42,347 nt of DNA from Hydrogenophaga sp. (GCF_026125825.1 NZ_JAHCKK010000034.1:1-42347), one strand, 5' to 3'. Shown: positions 1 to 8,293, counted from the first letter of the stretch. The notes: generated by a model not told the origin, from the sequence alone. Translations and numbers: made by a program.

Positions 1-594
1 GGTGAGTTGCACGTTCGCATTCGCCAGCGCCGGGCCCAGGGCCGGGTTCTGGTACAGGCCCACCACCGCGCCCAGGGCGAGCAGCACGAACATCGCAGGC
101 ACCGCCCGGGTGCACATCAGCGCCAGGGTGACGGCGCCCGCAACCGCCGCCAGCGCCCAGGCCGTCTGCATCATCCGCACCCCTTCGAGCATGAAGCCCA
201 GGCCCAGCCCGAGCACGATGCCCGCCACCACGGTGGGCGGCACCAGGCGCGCGAGGTAGCGGGCCGCGCCAGTGAGCCCGAGCACGAGCCAGACCACGCC
301 CGTCACCAGCGCCGCGGCCACCACGGCACCGGGCGTGATCACCGCGGTCTGCGCTGCCTGCGCCACCGCCACCGCGCCGATGGCCTTCATGGGCTGCACC
401 GGGAACGGCGTGCGGTAGTGCAGGCCGCAGACCAGCATTGCCACGCCGAAGGCGAAGAGCACGCCCGTCGGGTCCATCTTGAGCACGCCGATGTAGGCCG
501 CCAGAAACGGAATGAGGGTGCCCAGGTCGCCAAAGGCGCCGGCCCACTCCATGCGGTCGAATCGGTTGTTCGTGGCAACTTCGGTGTGCGTCAT
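1..594 (-). CDS. MOT1-type molybdate/sulfate permease (partial, 3' end outside window)
   Basis: The reading frame is open from an ATG at 594 to the window edge (198 codons). It encodes a hydrophobic protein with GDLGTLIPF near residue 20 and FPVQPMKAIGAVAVAQ near residue 73, both typical of the MFS_MOT1 putative molybdate/sulfate transporters related to SulP. Several membrane segments follow, with no STAS domain visible in the part seen. The ATG overlaps the stop of the IclR gene upstream as ATGA, so the two are probably co-transcribed and translationally coupled. Substrate cannot be told from sequence: the family carries molybdate in plants and algae, and bacterial members are mostly uncharacterised. 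Sure of the family, unsure of the ion. Confidence 0.8.
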   Translation of the reverse strand, partial: MTHTEVATNNRFDRMEWAGAFGDLGTLIPFLAAYIGVLKMDPTGVLFAFGVAMLVCGLHYRTPFPVQPMKAIGAVAVAQAAQTAVITPGAVVAAALVTGVVWLVLGLTGAARYLARLVPPTVVAGIVLGLGLGFMLEGVRMMQTAWALAAVAGAVTLALMCTRAVPAMFVLLALGAVVGLYQNPALGPALANANVQLT

Positions 595-1349
595 GGGTGC
601 CAGTTTGACACCACCGGCGGCGTGTTCGCGGAGCGGCCGCCCGCCAACGCGTACGACAGCTCGTTGGCCGCGCGGATCACATGCTTGGCGTACTTCTCCA
701 GCCTGGGCTTGGTGAGCCGCGAACCCGGCCCCGAGATGCACATGGAACCCAGCAGCCGCCAGTTCAGCCCGAACACCGGCGCCGACACGCTCGACACCTC
801 CGGCTCGCGCTCGCCCAGCGAGAGGTGGTAGCCGCGCTTGCGGATCTCTTCGTAAGGCTCTCCCCGCTGCCCGCTGAAGGCGAGGATCACGCGGCCCGGC
901 GAACCCTTGTCCAGCGGCAGGCGCTCGCCGATGCGCACATGGTGGCGCACCGCCTGCGCGCCTTCCACGCGGGCGATGCAGGCGCGGATGTTGCCCTCGC
1001 GCACGTAGAACGTCGCGCTCTCGCCGGTGAGCTGCACCAGCTCGCGCAGCACCGGCTCCACCGCGAAGTTCACATCGAAGCCGCGCTGGTAGCGCGCGCC
1101 CAGCCAGCCCGTGGCCGGCCCCAGGCGCCACTGGCCGTCCTCGGCTTGCACCATGTAGTTGGAAAGCGCCAGCGTGCGCGCCAGCCGAAGCGCCGTGGTC
1201 TTGTGCATGCCCGCGCGCCGGCTCATCTCGGCGAGCGACAGCGTGGCCTCGCCAGCCTGAAAAGTCTCCATCAGCGCGAGCGCCCGCGTGACCGCATTGA
1301 CACCGCCGGCAGCCGGCTCATCATCGTCTTTGGAAGGATTGCGCACCAT
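591..1349 (-). CDS. IclR-family transcriptional regulator
   Basis: A 252-residue protein of usual IclR length. The N-terminal winged helix-turn-helix lies at about residues 10-70 (GVNAVTRALALMETF, then LSLAEMSRRAGMHKTTALRLARTL). The C-terminal effector domain follows (about 85-245, with RPGDKGSPGR-like PLDKGSPGRVILAF and the VFGLNWRLLGSMCISGPGSRL segment). The ATG at 1349 was chosen because it precedes the conserved start; the frame is open further upstream without IclR similarity. It is divergent from the Bug-RraA-dehydrogenase genes and overlaps the permease by 4 nt. It probably controls the divergent organic-acid genes and itself through the 105-bp gap. Effector unknown. Confidence 0.9.
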   Translation of the reverse strand: MVRNPSKDDDEPAAGGVNAVTRALALMETFQAGEATLSLAEMSRRAGMHKTTALRLARTLALSNYMVQAEDGQWRLGPATGWLGARYQRGFDVNFAVEPVLRELVQLTGESATFYVREGNIRACIARVEGAQAVRHHVRIGERLPLDKGSPGRVILAFSGQRGEPYEEIRKRGYHLSLGEREPEVSSVSAPVFGLNWRLLGSMCISGPGSRLTKPRLEKYAKHVIRAANELSYALAGGRSANTPPVVSNWHP

Positions 1350-1356
1350 GCACCTC

Positions 1357-1393
1357 GTTGCGTACCGTGAAACGGCATTGTACTGAATGCAAC
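1357..1393. promoter_or_regulatory. Candidate IclR operator in the divergent promoter gap
   Basis: Inside the 105-bp divergent gap there is an outer inverted repeat GTTGC (1357-1361) / GCAAC (1389-1393), and inside it a perfect CCGT-GAA-ACGG palindrome. Its place just upstream of the IclR start and about 60 bp from the Bug start suits a shared operator. Binding is inferred from position and symmetry only. Confidence 0.35.
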
Positions 1394-1454
1394 TCCTCCC
1401 TACAGTCTGCTCCCACGGCCTGCGTGGTTGGCCGAATAACTGGAGACAAGCACC

Positions 1455-2426
1455 GTGATCATTTCCCGTCGCATCCTCGCTGGCCTCGCGCTCGCATCCG
1501 CCGTCGTGGCCACCGCCCATGCCCAGGCGTGGCCCAACAAGCCCGTGCGCCTGGTCGTGCCCTTTCCCGCCGGTGGCGGCACCGACCTGATCGGGCGCGA
1601 AGTCACGCAGAAGATCAGCGAGGCCACCAAGTGGTCCTTCATCATCGACAACAAGCCCGGCTCGGGCGGCAACATCGGCATCGACAACGTGGCCAAGTCG
1701 CCCGCCGATGGCTACAGCCTGGTGCTGGGCCAGACCAGCAACCTCGCCATCAACCCCAGCCTGTACAGCAAGCTGCCCTACGACCCGGTCAAGGACCTCA
1801 CGCCCATCTCCATGGTGGCCAGCGCGCCGCTGGCCCTCGTGGTTTCGGCCACCTCGCCCTACCGCAGCTTCAACGACCTCGTCGCGGCGGCCAAGGCCAA
1901 GCCCGGCGCGCTCAACTTCGCCACCTCGGGCAACGGCACCGTGGCCCACCTGGCCATGGAGATGTTCCAGAAGGAAGCCGGCGTCAAGCTCATGCATGTG
2001 CCCTACAAGGGCGCGGCACAGGGCATCAACGACGTGATCAGCGAGCGCGTGGAGGTCTACGTCTCCTCCATCCCCACGCTCATCGGCCACATCAAGAACG
2101 GCAAGATGCGCGCCCTGGCCGTCACCTCGCTCAAGCGCGTGGACGACCTGCCGCAGACGCCCACCATCGCGGAGTCCGGCTACAAGGGCTTCGAGGCGGT
2201 CACCTGGTTCGGCATCCTCGGCCCGGCCAACCTGCCCAAAGACGTCACGGCCCGCCTCAACACCGAGATCAACAAGGCCCTGCAACTGCCCGCCCTGCAG
2301 AAACAGCTCAACGACCAGGGCGCCGACGTGGCCGGCAGCACGCCCGAAGCCTTTGCCAAGCTCATCAGCGAGGACATCGTGCGCTGGGGCAAGGTCGTCA
2401 AGGACTCTGGCGCCAAGCTCGACTGA
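1455..2426 (+). CDS. Tripartite tricarboxylate transporter receptor, Bug/TctC family
   Basis: A 323-residue periplasmic binding protein. The signal peptide covers about residues 1-24 (ISRRILAGLALASAVVATAHAQ). Bug hallmarks follow: WPNKPVRLVVPFPAGGGTD, then NKPGSGGNIGIDNVAKSPADG, and VPYKGAAQGINDVISERVEV. The GTG start at 1455 follows GGAGAC at 1442. No TctA/TctB membrane genes are nearby, which is usual for the expanded Bug families of Burkholderiales. The ligand is probably a carboxylate. The RraA-like and 2-hydroxyacid dehydrogenase genes downstream suggest a hydroxy- or keto-acid, but that is inference. Confidence 0.92.
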   Translation: MIISRRILAGLALASAVVATAHAQAWPNKPVRLVVPFPAGGGTDLIGREVTQKISEATKWSFIIDNKPGSGGNIGIDNVAKSPADGYSLVLGQTSNLAINPSLYSKLPYDPVKDLTPISMVASAPLALVVSATSPYRSFNDLVAAAKAKPGALNFATSGNGTVAHLAMEMFQKEAGVKLMHVPYKGAAQGINDVISERVEVYVSSIPTLIGHIKNGKMRALAVTSLKRVDDLPQTPTIAESGYKGFEAVTWFGILGPANLPKDVTARLNTEINKALQLPALQKQLNDQGADVAGSTPEAFAKLISEDIVRWGKVVKDSGAKLD

Positions 2427-2449
2427 TTCATCTCCTCCAGGACCCCATC

Positions 2450-3133
2450 GTGACCACTCCCGACATCCTTCGCGACTTCGAGCGCGTTCCCCCGCACATC
2501 GTGCAGCAGGCCGGCGCCTACCAGGCGGCCATCCTGGCCGACGTGGCCGGCCGGCGCGGCGCCCTGCACGGCCGCATCACCGCCCTGCGCCCCAGCATGA
2601 AAGTGGTGGGCACCGCCTTCACCGTCGAGGTGCGCCCGGGCGACAACCTCATGATCCACGCCGCCATGTCGCTCGCCAGGCCGGGTGATGTGCTGGTCGT
2701 GGATGGCAAGGGCGACCAGACCGCCGCGCTCATGGGCACCATCATGATGACGGCCTGCCAGAAGCTCGGCATCGCCGGCGTGGTGATCGATGGCGCCGTG
2801 CGCGACTCGCTCGAACTGGAGGAGATGGGCTTCCCCGTGTTCAGCGTGGGCACCAACCCCAACGGGCCCACCAAACTCGTGCCCGGTCGCATTGGCCATC
2901 CCATCTGCATCGGCGGCGTCACCGTGAACCCCGGCGACCTGGTGCTCGGCGATGCCGACGGCGTGGTCATCGTCGAGCGCCACAAGATCGAATCGCTGCT
3001 GCCCCTGGCCGAGAAGAAGGTGAAGGACGAAGCCGCCCGCATCGCCGCCATCCAGCAGGGCGACACCGCCGCCAAGTGGCTCGACGCCGCGCTGCGCGCC
3101 GCCGGCGTGCTCAAAGAGGGAGAGCGGCTGTGA
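2450..3133 (+). CDS. RraA-like aldolase/decarboxylase (HMG aldolase type)
   Basis: A 227-residue protein of the RraA-like fold. Members act as 4-hydroxy-4-methyl-2-oxoglutarate (HMG) aldolase / oxaloacetate decarboxylase, using a divalent metal held beside a conserved Arg-Asp pair. The motif GIAGVVIDGAVRDSLELEEMG holds the Arg and Asp; GDVLVVDGKGD precedes it and VNPGDLVLGDADGVVIV follows. The GTG start at 2450 lies 23 nt after the Bug stop behind a short purine-poor gap; the ORF upstream is only the shadow of bug. It overlaps the next gene as GTGA. Its place between a Bug receptor and a hydroxyacid dehydrogenase favours a metabolic rather than RNase-E-inhibitor role. Confidence 0.88.
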   Translation: MTTPDILRDFERVPPHIVQQAGAYQAAILADVAGRRGALHGRITALRPSMKVVGTAFTVEVRPGDNLMIHAAMSLARPGDVLVVDGKGDQTAALMGTIMMTACQKLGIAGVVIDGAVRDSLELEEMGFPVFSVGTNPNGPTKLVPGRIGHPICIGGVTVNPGDLVLGDADGVVIVERHKIESLLPLAEKKVKDEAARIAAIQQGDTAAKWLDAALRAAGVLKEGERL

Positions 3134-4074
3134 GCACGGGCAAGCCCGCCATCCTCGTCACCGCCGCCGACCTCGCCCCGCAGGCGCTCACGCTGCTGAC
3201 CGATTTCGACATCGTCTACGCCGGCAAGACGCCCAGCGAGCAGGACATCGTGGCGCTGTGCCGACAGCACGACCCCGTCGCCATCATCGTGCGCTACGGC
3301 AAGGTCAGCGCCGACGCGATCCACGCCGCGCCCTCGCTGCGCGTGATCTCCAAGCACGGCAGCGGCACCGACACCATCGACAAGGTGGCCGCCCAGGCCC
3401 GCCACGTGGAAGTGCGCGCCGCCGTGGGCGCCAATGCGGCCGCCGTGGCCGAGCAGGCCATGGCGCTGCTGCTGGCCTGCGCCAAGTCCGTGCCGGCACT
3501 CAACGCCCGCATGCACTCGGGCCACTGGGACAAGGCCACGCACAAGAGCGTGGAACTGGCCGGCCGCACCATCGGCCTCATCGGCCTGGGCGCCATCGGC
3601 CAGCGCTTTGCCCGCATGGCCAAGGCGCTGGACATGCGCGTCATCGGCTTCGACCCCTATGCGAGCAAGGTGCCAGGCGACATCGAGGTGGTGGACCTCG
3701 AGACGCTCTGGCGGGAGTCCGATGCCATCTCGCTGCACTGCCCGCTCACCGACGACAACCGCGGCCTGCTCAACCGCGACACGCTGGCGCGCTGCAAGCC
3801 TGGGGTCATCGTCGTCAACACCGCGCGCGGCGGCCTCATCGACGAGGCCGCGCTGCTGCAGGCCGTGCGCGCCGGCCACGTGGCCTCGGCCGGCCTGGAC
3901 AGCTTCGCCATGGAACCCATGGTGAGCGACCATCCCTTCCGCGACGAAGACCGCATCATCCTCAGCCCGCACATTGGCGGCGTCACGGCCGACGCCTACG
4001 TCAAGATGGGCGTGGCCGCGAGCGAGAACCTGCTGGCGGTGCTGCGCGAGGCCGAAGTCCCCGCGGAGCGCTGA
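3130..4074 (+). CDS. D-2-hydroxyacid dehydrogenase (SerA-like, NAD-dependent)
   Basis: A 314-residue D-isomer-specific 2-hydroxyacid dehydrogenase. The NAD site is GLIGLGAIGQRFARMAKAL (about 149-167) followed by GFDPYA. The catalytic triad is visible as Arg233 (NTARGG), Glu262 (MEP) and His281 (SPHIGG). It lacks the C-terminal ACT domain of full-length SerA, so a catabolic 2-oxoacid/2-hydroxyacid role is likelier than serine synthesis. The GTG start at 3130 overlaps the RraA-like stop by 4 nt and follows a GGGAG. With the preceding two genes it forms a three-gene uptake and processing operon divergent from the IclR regulator. Confidence 0.9.
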   Translation: MSTGKPAILVTAADLAPQALTLLTDFDIVYAGKTPSEQDIVALCRQHDPVAIIVRYGKVSADAIHAAPSLRVISKHGSGTDTIDKVAAQARHVEVRAAVGANAAAVAEQAMALLLACAKSVPALNARMHSGHWDKATHKSVELAGRTIGLIGLGAIGQRFARMAKALDMRVIGFDPYASKVPGDIEVVDLETLWRESDAISLHCPLTDDNRGLLNRDTLARCKPGVIVVNTARGGLIDEAALLQAVRAGHVASAGLDSFAMEPMVSDHPFRDEDRIILSPHIGGVTADAYVKMGVAASENLLAVLREAEVPAER

Positions 4075-4086
4075 AACCCTTGCCGC

Positions 4087-4257
4087 TCAAGCCGGCGCCA
4101 GCAGCGCCACCACGCCGGCTGCCACACCGGCGAAGCCGCCCAGGACGAGCAACAGCCCGGCATCGCGCGCGTTGTCCGCCTTGCGCTCGTTCCAGGCCAG
4201 CCACAGCAAAAGAGCGGCGAAAGCGCCAATGGTCAAGGCGTAGTGATACGAAGTCAT
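4087..4257 (-). CDS. Small two-helix membrane protein, unknown
   Basis: A 56-residue reading frame too short for family assignment. It has two hydrophobic stretches (about residues 7-22, ALTIGAFAALLLWLAW, and about 34-54, GLLLVLGGFAGVAAGVVALL) with a charged ERKADNARD loop between. The ATG at 4257 is chosen; an in-frame ATG at 4281 would add eight residues. Neither has a clear ribosome-binding site. It converges on the dehydrogenase gene, 12 nt from its stop. The membrane-protein pattern supports a real gene, but chance is not excluded. Confidence 0.5.
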   Translation of the reverse strand: MTSYHYALTIGAFAALLLWLAWNERKADNARDAGLLLVLGGFAGVAAGVVALLAPA

Positions 4258-4366
4258 GAAGATGGGTCCGATAGAAGGCATGGGGACGGCACCGCGCAGC
4301 GGTGCGGCCAGGCATCGCTGAAGCGGTGTCGTCAGAGGAGGGGTGGCGCAGCGCGTGCGCCGGGCG

Positions 4367-4732
4367 TCACGCCTGGGCAGGCGGTGCGCGGGCCAGGTAG
4401 CCGTGGGGCGCGGGCTCAGGCCACCTCGGGCTGCGGCGCTCGGGGGCCAGGCCCCCGGGTGTGTCGAGCGTGGTGAACACCACACCCGCCAGCGGCAACG
4501 CGCCAGCCGTCCCCTTGGGCCCCATCTTCTTGAGCGCAGGGCGCAAGGCCGCCATCGCCGATTGACCCGCTGCCGTCATCACCGCCTGGCGCAGCGGCGT
4601 GCCTTCACCCTGCGTGTGGGCCTGGGCATGGGGTGCGTGCCCGTTCAGGCGCGCCGCCGGGTTCCCCAGGGCAACACCCAGGAGAACCAGCAAAGACAGC
4701 AGCGCGGCGGTGAGCGCACGGTTCATCGACAT
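4367..4732 (-). CDS. Hypothetical secreted protein
   Basis: A 121-residue frame starting at ATG 4732 (or 4726). Residues 1 to about 26 look like a signal peptide (NRALTAALLSLLVLLGVALG). The rest is Ala/Pro/Gly-rich with a His-containing patch (NGHAPHAQAHTQ) and a proline-rich tail. I do not recognise the family. It is divergent from the gene starting at 4780, 47 bp away. No good Shine-Dalgarno sequence precedes either ATG. The signal-like N-terminus and low-complexity tail make it plausible but uncertain. Confidence 0.42.
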   Translation of the reverse strand: MSMNRALTAALLSLLVLLGVALGNPAARLNGHAPHAQAHTQGEGTPLRQAVMTAAGQSAMAALRPALKKMGPKGTAGALPLAGVVFTTLDTPGGLAPERRSPRWPEPAPHGYLARAPPAQA

Positions 4733-4742
4733 GGCGGCTGGA

Positions 4743-4770
4743 TTGTAGGTGGCGGCCCCTCCGATAGAAT
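4743..4770 (+). promoter_or_regulatory. Candidate promoter for the 4780 gene, near-leaderless
   Basis: TTGTAG (4743-4748) and TAGAAT (4765-4770) are 16 nt apart. The -10 box ends only 9 nt before the ATG at 4780, and the start has no ribosome-binding site (CAACCAACA precedes it). A near-leaderless mRNA would fit. Assigned by eye only. Confidence 0.33.
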
Positions 4771-4779
4771 CAACCAACA

Positions 4780-5133
4780 ATGCGCCGCTGGCTGATCGCA
4801 ATTTTTGCCATCCACTTCTTCCTGAATGTGGGCCTCTTCGCGATCGGGAAAATGGACACCCACGGTGCCGACCAGGCCGACAGCGCCGCCACCATCGCCC
4901 AGCTCGCCGGCAACGGCCACCCCGCGCAAAGCGACGGCCTCATGGGCGCGGCCCCCGACCACGCCCTCACCGACGCGCAGGCCGACCTGCCCGAAGTGCT
5001 TGCCGTGACCATCGCCCTGGCCAGCAGCGCGGCCGCCACGCTCCACCCCGCGCCGCCGCTCGCCGTCAAGCTCATCTTCCCCTGCATCGAAGGCCCCAGG
5101 CGCCCGCCCAGGCCAGACGCCGCCACAGCCTGA
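4780..5133 (+). CDS. Hypothetical small exported or membrane-anchored protein
   Basis: A 117-residue protein with an N-terminal hydrophobic segment (RRWLIAIFAIHFFLNVGLFAIG, residues 2-23), then a hydrophilic stretch with several His and Asp residues (GKMDTHGADQADS, NGHPAQSDG, PDHALTDAQAD), a second weakly hydrophobic stretch near 67-88, and a Pro/Arg tail. No family recognised. It is followed by a hairpin plus T-run, so it is probably a single-gene unit. The Asp/His content could suit metal contact, but nothing shows that. Confidence 0.6.
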   Translation: MRRWLIAIFAIHFFLNVGLFAIGKMDTHGADQADSAATIAQLAGNGHPAQSDGLMGAAPDHALTDAQADLPEVLAVTIALASSAAATLHPAPPLAVKLIFPCIEGPRRPPRPDAATA

Positions 5134-5139
5134 CGCAGG

Positions 5140-5169
5140 CACGGGCCGCCGCGCGCTGCCCGTGGTTTT
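5140..5169 (+). terminator. Rho-independent terminator
   Basis: CACGGGC (5140-5146) pairs with GCCCGTG (5158-5164) over an 11-nt loop, followed by G and TTTT (5166-5169). It lies 6 nt after the stop of the 4780 gene. The T-run is short but unusual for this GC-rich region. Confidence 0.55.
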
Positions 5170-5241
5170 CCTCATCGCATCGCAGCCCCGCGAAGGCCCG
5201 GCCATCGCTGGCGCATCCCTTTCACATTCAAGAAAAACCTG

Positions 5242-6561
5242 ATGGAAATCGTCTTACTGTTCGCGCTGATTCTGCTCAATGGCCTGTTCGCCATGTCGGA
5301 GTTGGCGCTGGTCTCCGCCCGCAAAGTGCGGCTGCAAAAACTCATCGACGAGGGCGACAAATCGGCCGCCGCCGCCGTCAAGCTCGGGGAAGACCCCACC
5401 CGATTCCTCTCCACCATCCAGATCGGCATCACCTCCATCGGCGTGCTCAACGGCATCGTTGGCGAGGCCGCGCTTGCCGGCCCGCTGGCGCAGTGGCTCG
5501 GCGCCATGGGCGTGCCCGCGCCCTACAGCCAGTACGCCGCCACCGGCCTCGTGGTGGTGCTCATCACCTACTTCTCCATCGTGGTGGGCGAACTCGTGCC
5601 CAAACGCATCGGGCAGTCGCACCCCGAAACCCTCGCCCGCCTCGTGGCCCGGCCCATCGACTGGCTCGCCATCGCCACCAAACCCTTCGTGTTGCTGCTC
5701 TCCGTCTCCACCCGCGCGCTGCTGCGCGTGCTTGGCGTGAAAGAGTCCACCGCCAGTGCCGTGACCGAAGAAGAGATCCACGCCATGCTCGCCGAAGGCA
5801 CCACCGCTGGCGTGATCGAATCGCACGAACACACCATGGTGCGCAACGTCTTCCGGCTCGACGACCGGCAGATCGGCTCGCTCATGCTCCCCCGCAGCGA
5901 TGTGGTGGTGCTCGACCTCGACCAGGGCTTCGACGTGAACATGGCCCGCGTCGAAACCTCCGACCACGCGCGGTTTCCAGTGGTGCGCGGCAACCTGAGC
6001 AACGTGGTGGGCGTGGTCAACGCCCGCCAGTGGCTCACCCAGGCCCTGCGCGGCGACTCGCGCGAACTCAGCAGCCAGCCCCTGCAAGAGCCGCTGTACG
6101 TGCCTGAAACCATCACCGGCATGGAACTGCTCGACAACTTCCGCCAGTCCGGCGTGCAGATGGCCTTCGTGATCGACGAATACGGCGAAGTGCAGGGCAT
6201 CGTCACCCTGCAAGACCTCATCGAAGCGATCACCGGCGAGTTCAGCCCGCGCGACCCCGAGACCTCCTGGGCCGTGCAGCGCGAAGACGGCAGCTGGCTG
6301 CTCGACGGCCACATCCCCGTGCCCGAACTCAAAGACCGCCTGGGCCTCAACGCCGTGCCCGACGAAGAGCGCGGGCGCTACCATACCCTCAGCGGCCTGA
6401 TGATGCTGCTCACCGGGCGCCTGCCCAAGGTGACCGACATGGTCACCTGGGAAGGCTGGCGGCTTGAAATCGTCGACATGGACGGCCGCTCCATCGACAA
6501 GGTGCTGGCCACCCGCCTGCCGCAAGACGCCGTCGATCCCGCCGTGGAGCTGCGGCCCTGA
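5242..6561 (+). CDS. CorC/HlyC-family membrane protein (CNNM-type)
   Basis: A 439-residue hemolysin-family protein of full length. Residues 1 to about 190 form the DUF21/CNNM membrane domain (VLLFALILLNGLFAMSELAL, TYFSIVVGELVPKRIG). It is followed by a CBS pair (about 205-330, with ARFPVVRGNLSNVVGVV and AFVIDEYGEVQGIVTLQDLIEAITGE) and a C-terminal CorC_HlyC transporter-associated domain (about 345-425, LDGHIPVPELKDRLGL). Known members handle Mg2+ or Co2+ efflux; the haemolysin name is historical. The ATG at 5242 opens directly into the first membrane helix. The gene appears to stand alone. Confidence 0.92.
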   Translation: MEIVLLFALILLNGLFAMSELALVSARKVRLQKLIDEGDKSAAAAVKLGEDPTRFLSTIQIGITSIGVLNGIVGEAALAGPLAQWLGAMGVPAPYSQYAATGLVVVLITYFSIVVGELVPKRIGQSHPETLARLVARPIDWLAIATKPFVLLLSVSTRALLRVLGVKESTASAVTEEEIHAMLAEGTTAGVIESHEHTMVRNVFRLDDRQIGSLMLPRSDVVVLDLDQGFDVNMARVETSDHARFPVVRGNLSNVVGVVNARQWLTQALRGDSRELSSQPLQEPLYVPETITGMELLDNFRQSGVQMAFVIDEYGEVQGIVTLQDLIEAITGEFSPRDPETSWAVQREDGSWLLDGHIPVPELKDRLGLNAVPDEERGRYHTLSGLMMLLTGRLPKVTDMVTWEGWRLEIVDMDGRSIDKVLATRLPQDAVDPAVELRP

Positions 6562-6689
6562 AGGCGCCTTGCGCTGCACCTGCGTGGAGGGGCGGCGGCC
6601 CGAACGGGTTGGCGTACCGAGAAGTCCTCGCGGAACCGGCGGATGCGGGAGATGTTCGCGATGCCTGAACTTTGAACTTGGTGGCTCGA

Positions 6690-7235
6690 ATGAAAGAACT
6701 GCGCACAGCCCGGCTCTTGCTTCGTCAATGGAGGCCGGGCGACCTCGAAGCATTCGCCCAACTCAATGCTGACCCTGAGGTCATGCGCTACTTCCCTGCG
6801 CCGTTGAGCCGGGAGGCAAGCGATGACATGGCCGACCGGTGCAAGGCCTTGATTGCGCAACGGGGCTGGGGTTTCTGGGCCGCGGAAGAATTGGCCACAG
6901 GCGAGTTTGTCGGTTTTATCGGTTTGCACACGCCTGCAGCAGAACTACCGTTCTCCCCTTGTGTGGAGGTGGGATGGCGGCTCTTGAGGTCTCGCTGGGG
7001 AATGGGCCTGGCGACCGAAGGCGCGACAGCCTCGCTGAACTTCGCCTTCCAGACGCTGAATCTGGCTGAGGTGGTGTCATTCACATCGATACACAATCTC
7101 AAGTCGGCGGCAGTGATGCAACGACTCGGCATGAAGCGGGACGAGAGGACGTTCGCTCATCCATCCGTACCGCACGACCACTGGCTGAGTGAACATTCCG
7201 TGTACCGTTTGTCTGCCCCCCGGCAATCGGTGTGA
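6690..7235 (+). CDS. GNAT acetyltransferase, RimJ/RimL-like
   Basis: A 181-residue GNAT protein of the RimJ/RimL type. It opens with KELRTARLLLRQWRPGDLEAF. The acetyl-CoA motif is VEVGWRLLRSRWGMGLATEG (about 98-117), followed by the typical HNLKSAAVMQRLGMK near residue 145. The ATG at 6690 is preferred; a TTG six codons earlier is possible. G+C is visibly lower here than in the flanking clusters. Substrate unknown; close relatives acetylate ribosomal proteins or small amines. A second GNAT gene follows 100 bp downstream. Confidence 0.85.
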   Translation: MKELRTARLLLRQWRPGDLEAFAQLNADPEVMRYFPAPLSREASDDMADRCKALIAQRGWGFWAAEELATGEFVGFIGLHTPAAELPFSPCVEVGWRLLRSRWGMGLATEGATASLNFAFQTLNLAEVVSFTSIHNLKSAAVMQRLGMKRDERTFAHPSVPHDHWLSEHSVYRLSAPRQSV

Positions 7236-7339
7236 ATGATGTCCGCCTTTGGCCCGCCACTGCCGCAGCCGCCATGACGCACATCGGCCAGTGAGCAGAT
7301 ATTGGAAGCTTGTAACCCATGCCCCCCTGCCAGTCGTGT

Positions 7340-7840
7340 ATGTCCATCCGACGCCTGACGCCAGACGACGCACCCGCTTTCCGCGAGTTGCGGTTGCGTG
7401 CGCTGCGTGAACATCCCCATGCGTTCACCTCCGACTGGGAAGAGGCGAGCGCACGGCCACCCGAAGAGTCGCGGCAACGCTTGGCGTCAGTGGGGGTGCC
7501 ATTCTGGGGCGCGTTCGACGAAGGCGGTGTGCTGACAGGCATGGTCGGCCTTGAGTGCGCGTCGGGCGTCAAGCAGCGGCATAAGGGAAGGGTGGTCGCG
7601 ATGTACGTCTCACGGGAAGCGGCAGGCCGTGGCACAGGGCGTGATCTGCTGCGCGCGCTGATGCTTCATGCGGCGGCCATCGGACTGACCGACTTGGTGC
7701 TCACCGTCACGGAAGGCAATGCATCCGCCCTCCGGCTCTATCGGGAGGCTGGCTTCACCGCTTTCGGCACCGAACCACGTGCCATCGTGGTGGACGGGAA
7801 CCCGTACGCCAAAGTCCACATGCATTTCCGCGTGATCTGA
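7340..7840 (+). CDS. GNAT acetyltransferase
   Basis: A 166-residue single-domain GNAT protein. It begins SIRRLTPDDAPAFRELRLRALREHP. The acetyl-CoA loop is AMYVSREAAGRGTGRDLLRALM (about 90-111), and motif B is VTEGNASALRLYREAGF. ATG 7340 starts at the conserved MSIRRL; an in-frame ATG at 7319 would add seven residues. It is not close in sequence to the GNAT before it, so the pair is not a recent tandem duplication. Substrate unknown. Confidence 0.85.
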   Translation: MSIRRLTPDDAPAFRELRLRALREHPHAFTSDWEEASARPPEESRQRLASVGVPFWGAFDEGGVLTGMVGLECASGVKQRHKGRVVAMYVSREAAGRGTGRDLLRALMLHAAAIGLTDLVLTVTEGNASALRLYREAGFTAFGTEPRAIVVDGNPYAKVHMHFRVI

Positions 7841-7950
7841 AAGGCGTTTGTCTGCGTTAGAGATCGTTTCCGGGCCCGTTTCGGGCCCACAAGGACCATT
7901 CGCTTGTCCGCATCAAGCGCTCACCACGGCAACCTCCCCACCTTGGCAAA

Positions 7951-8196
7951 TCACTGACTTGGGGGGCGTTCATGTCCGCCCAGACAGTCGCGCCAGTCTG
8001 ATGTCCAGCAAGGCCTTCCAACGTGACGATCCTTTGGCGTCGCGGTGGTATCCCAGCCAGACATCCGTGCGAGGCGGGCATCGGGCAGGGTGCGTCTCAA
8101 CCACACGGCATCGGGTAGATCACCGAACGCCTCGTTCATCGTCACGACAGCCATACCCTCGCCTTGGGGGCCAACCAGCGGCTTTCCGTCCGACAC
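7951..8196 (-). pseudogene. Probable LysR C-terminal fragment
   Basis: The minus-strand frame contains GEGMAVVTMNEAFGDLPDAV followed by WLRRTLPDARLARMSGWDTTA. This resembles the substrate-binding domain of LysR regulators around the DLP-x-x-x-WL...P-x-AR segment. Similarity fades before the stop near 7951, and no helix-turn-helix or intact frame is found upstream. A frameshifted, truncated regulator is the simplest explanation, but the match is short and judged by eye. Confidence 0.35.
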
Positions 8197-8293
8197 CGCT
8201 GCAGGCCGTCACAACGCTTGCTGCACACCGACGATCGCAGCCATTTCCTCCATCTCGTGTCACAGCGCCTTCTTGTCAAACGTCTTGTGAGCA

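Noticed and set aside
7-831. Long plus-strand open frames over the first genes
   Set aside because: They mirror the IclR and permease genes; the translations are Arg/His/Gln-rich with no family features.
7872-7888. GGGCCC repeat as a terminator of the second GNAT gene
   Set aside because: GGGCCC is self-palindromic, the stem is ambiguous and no T-run follows.
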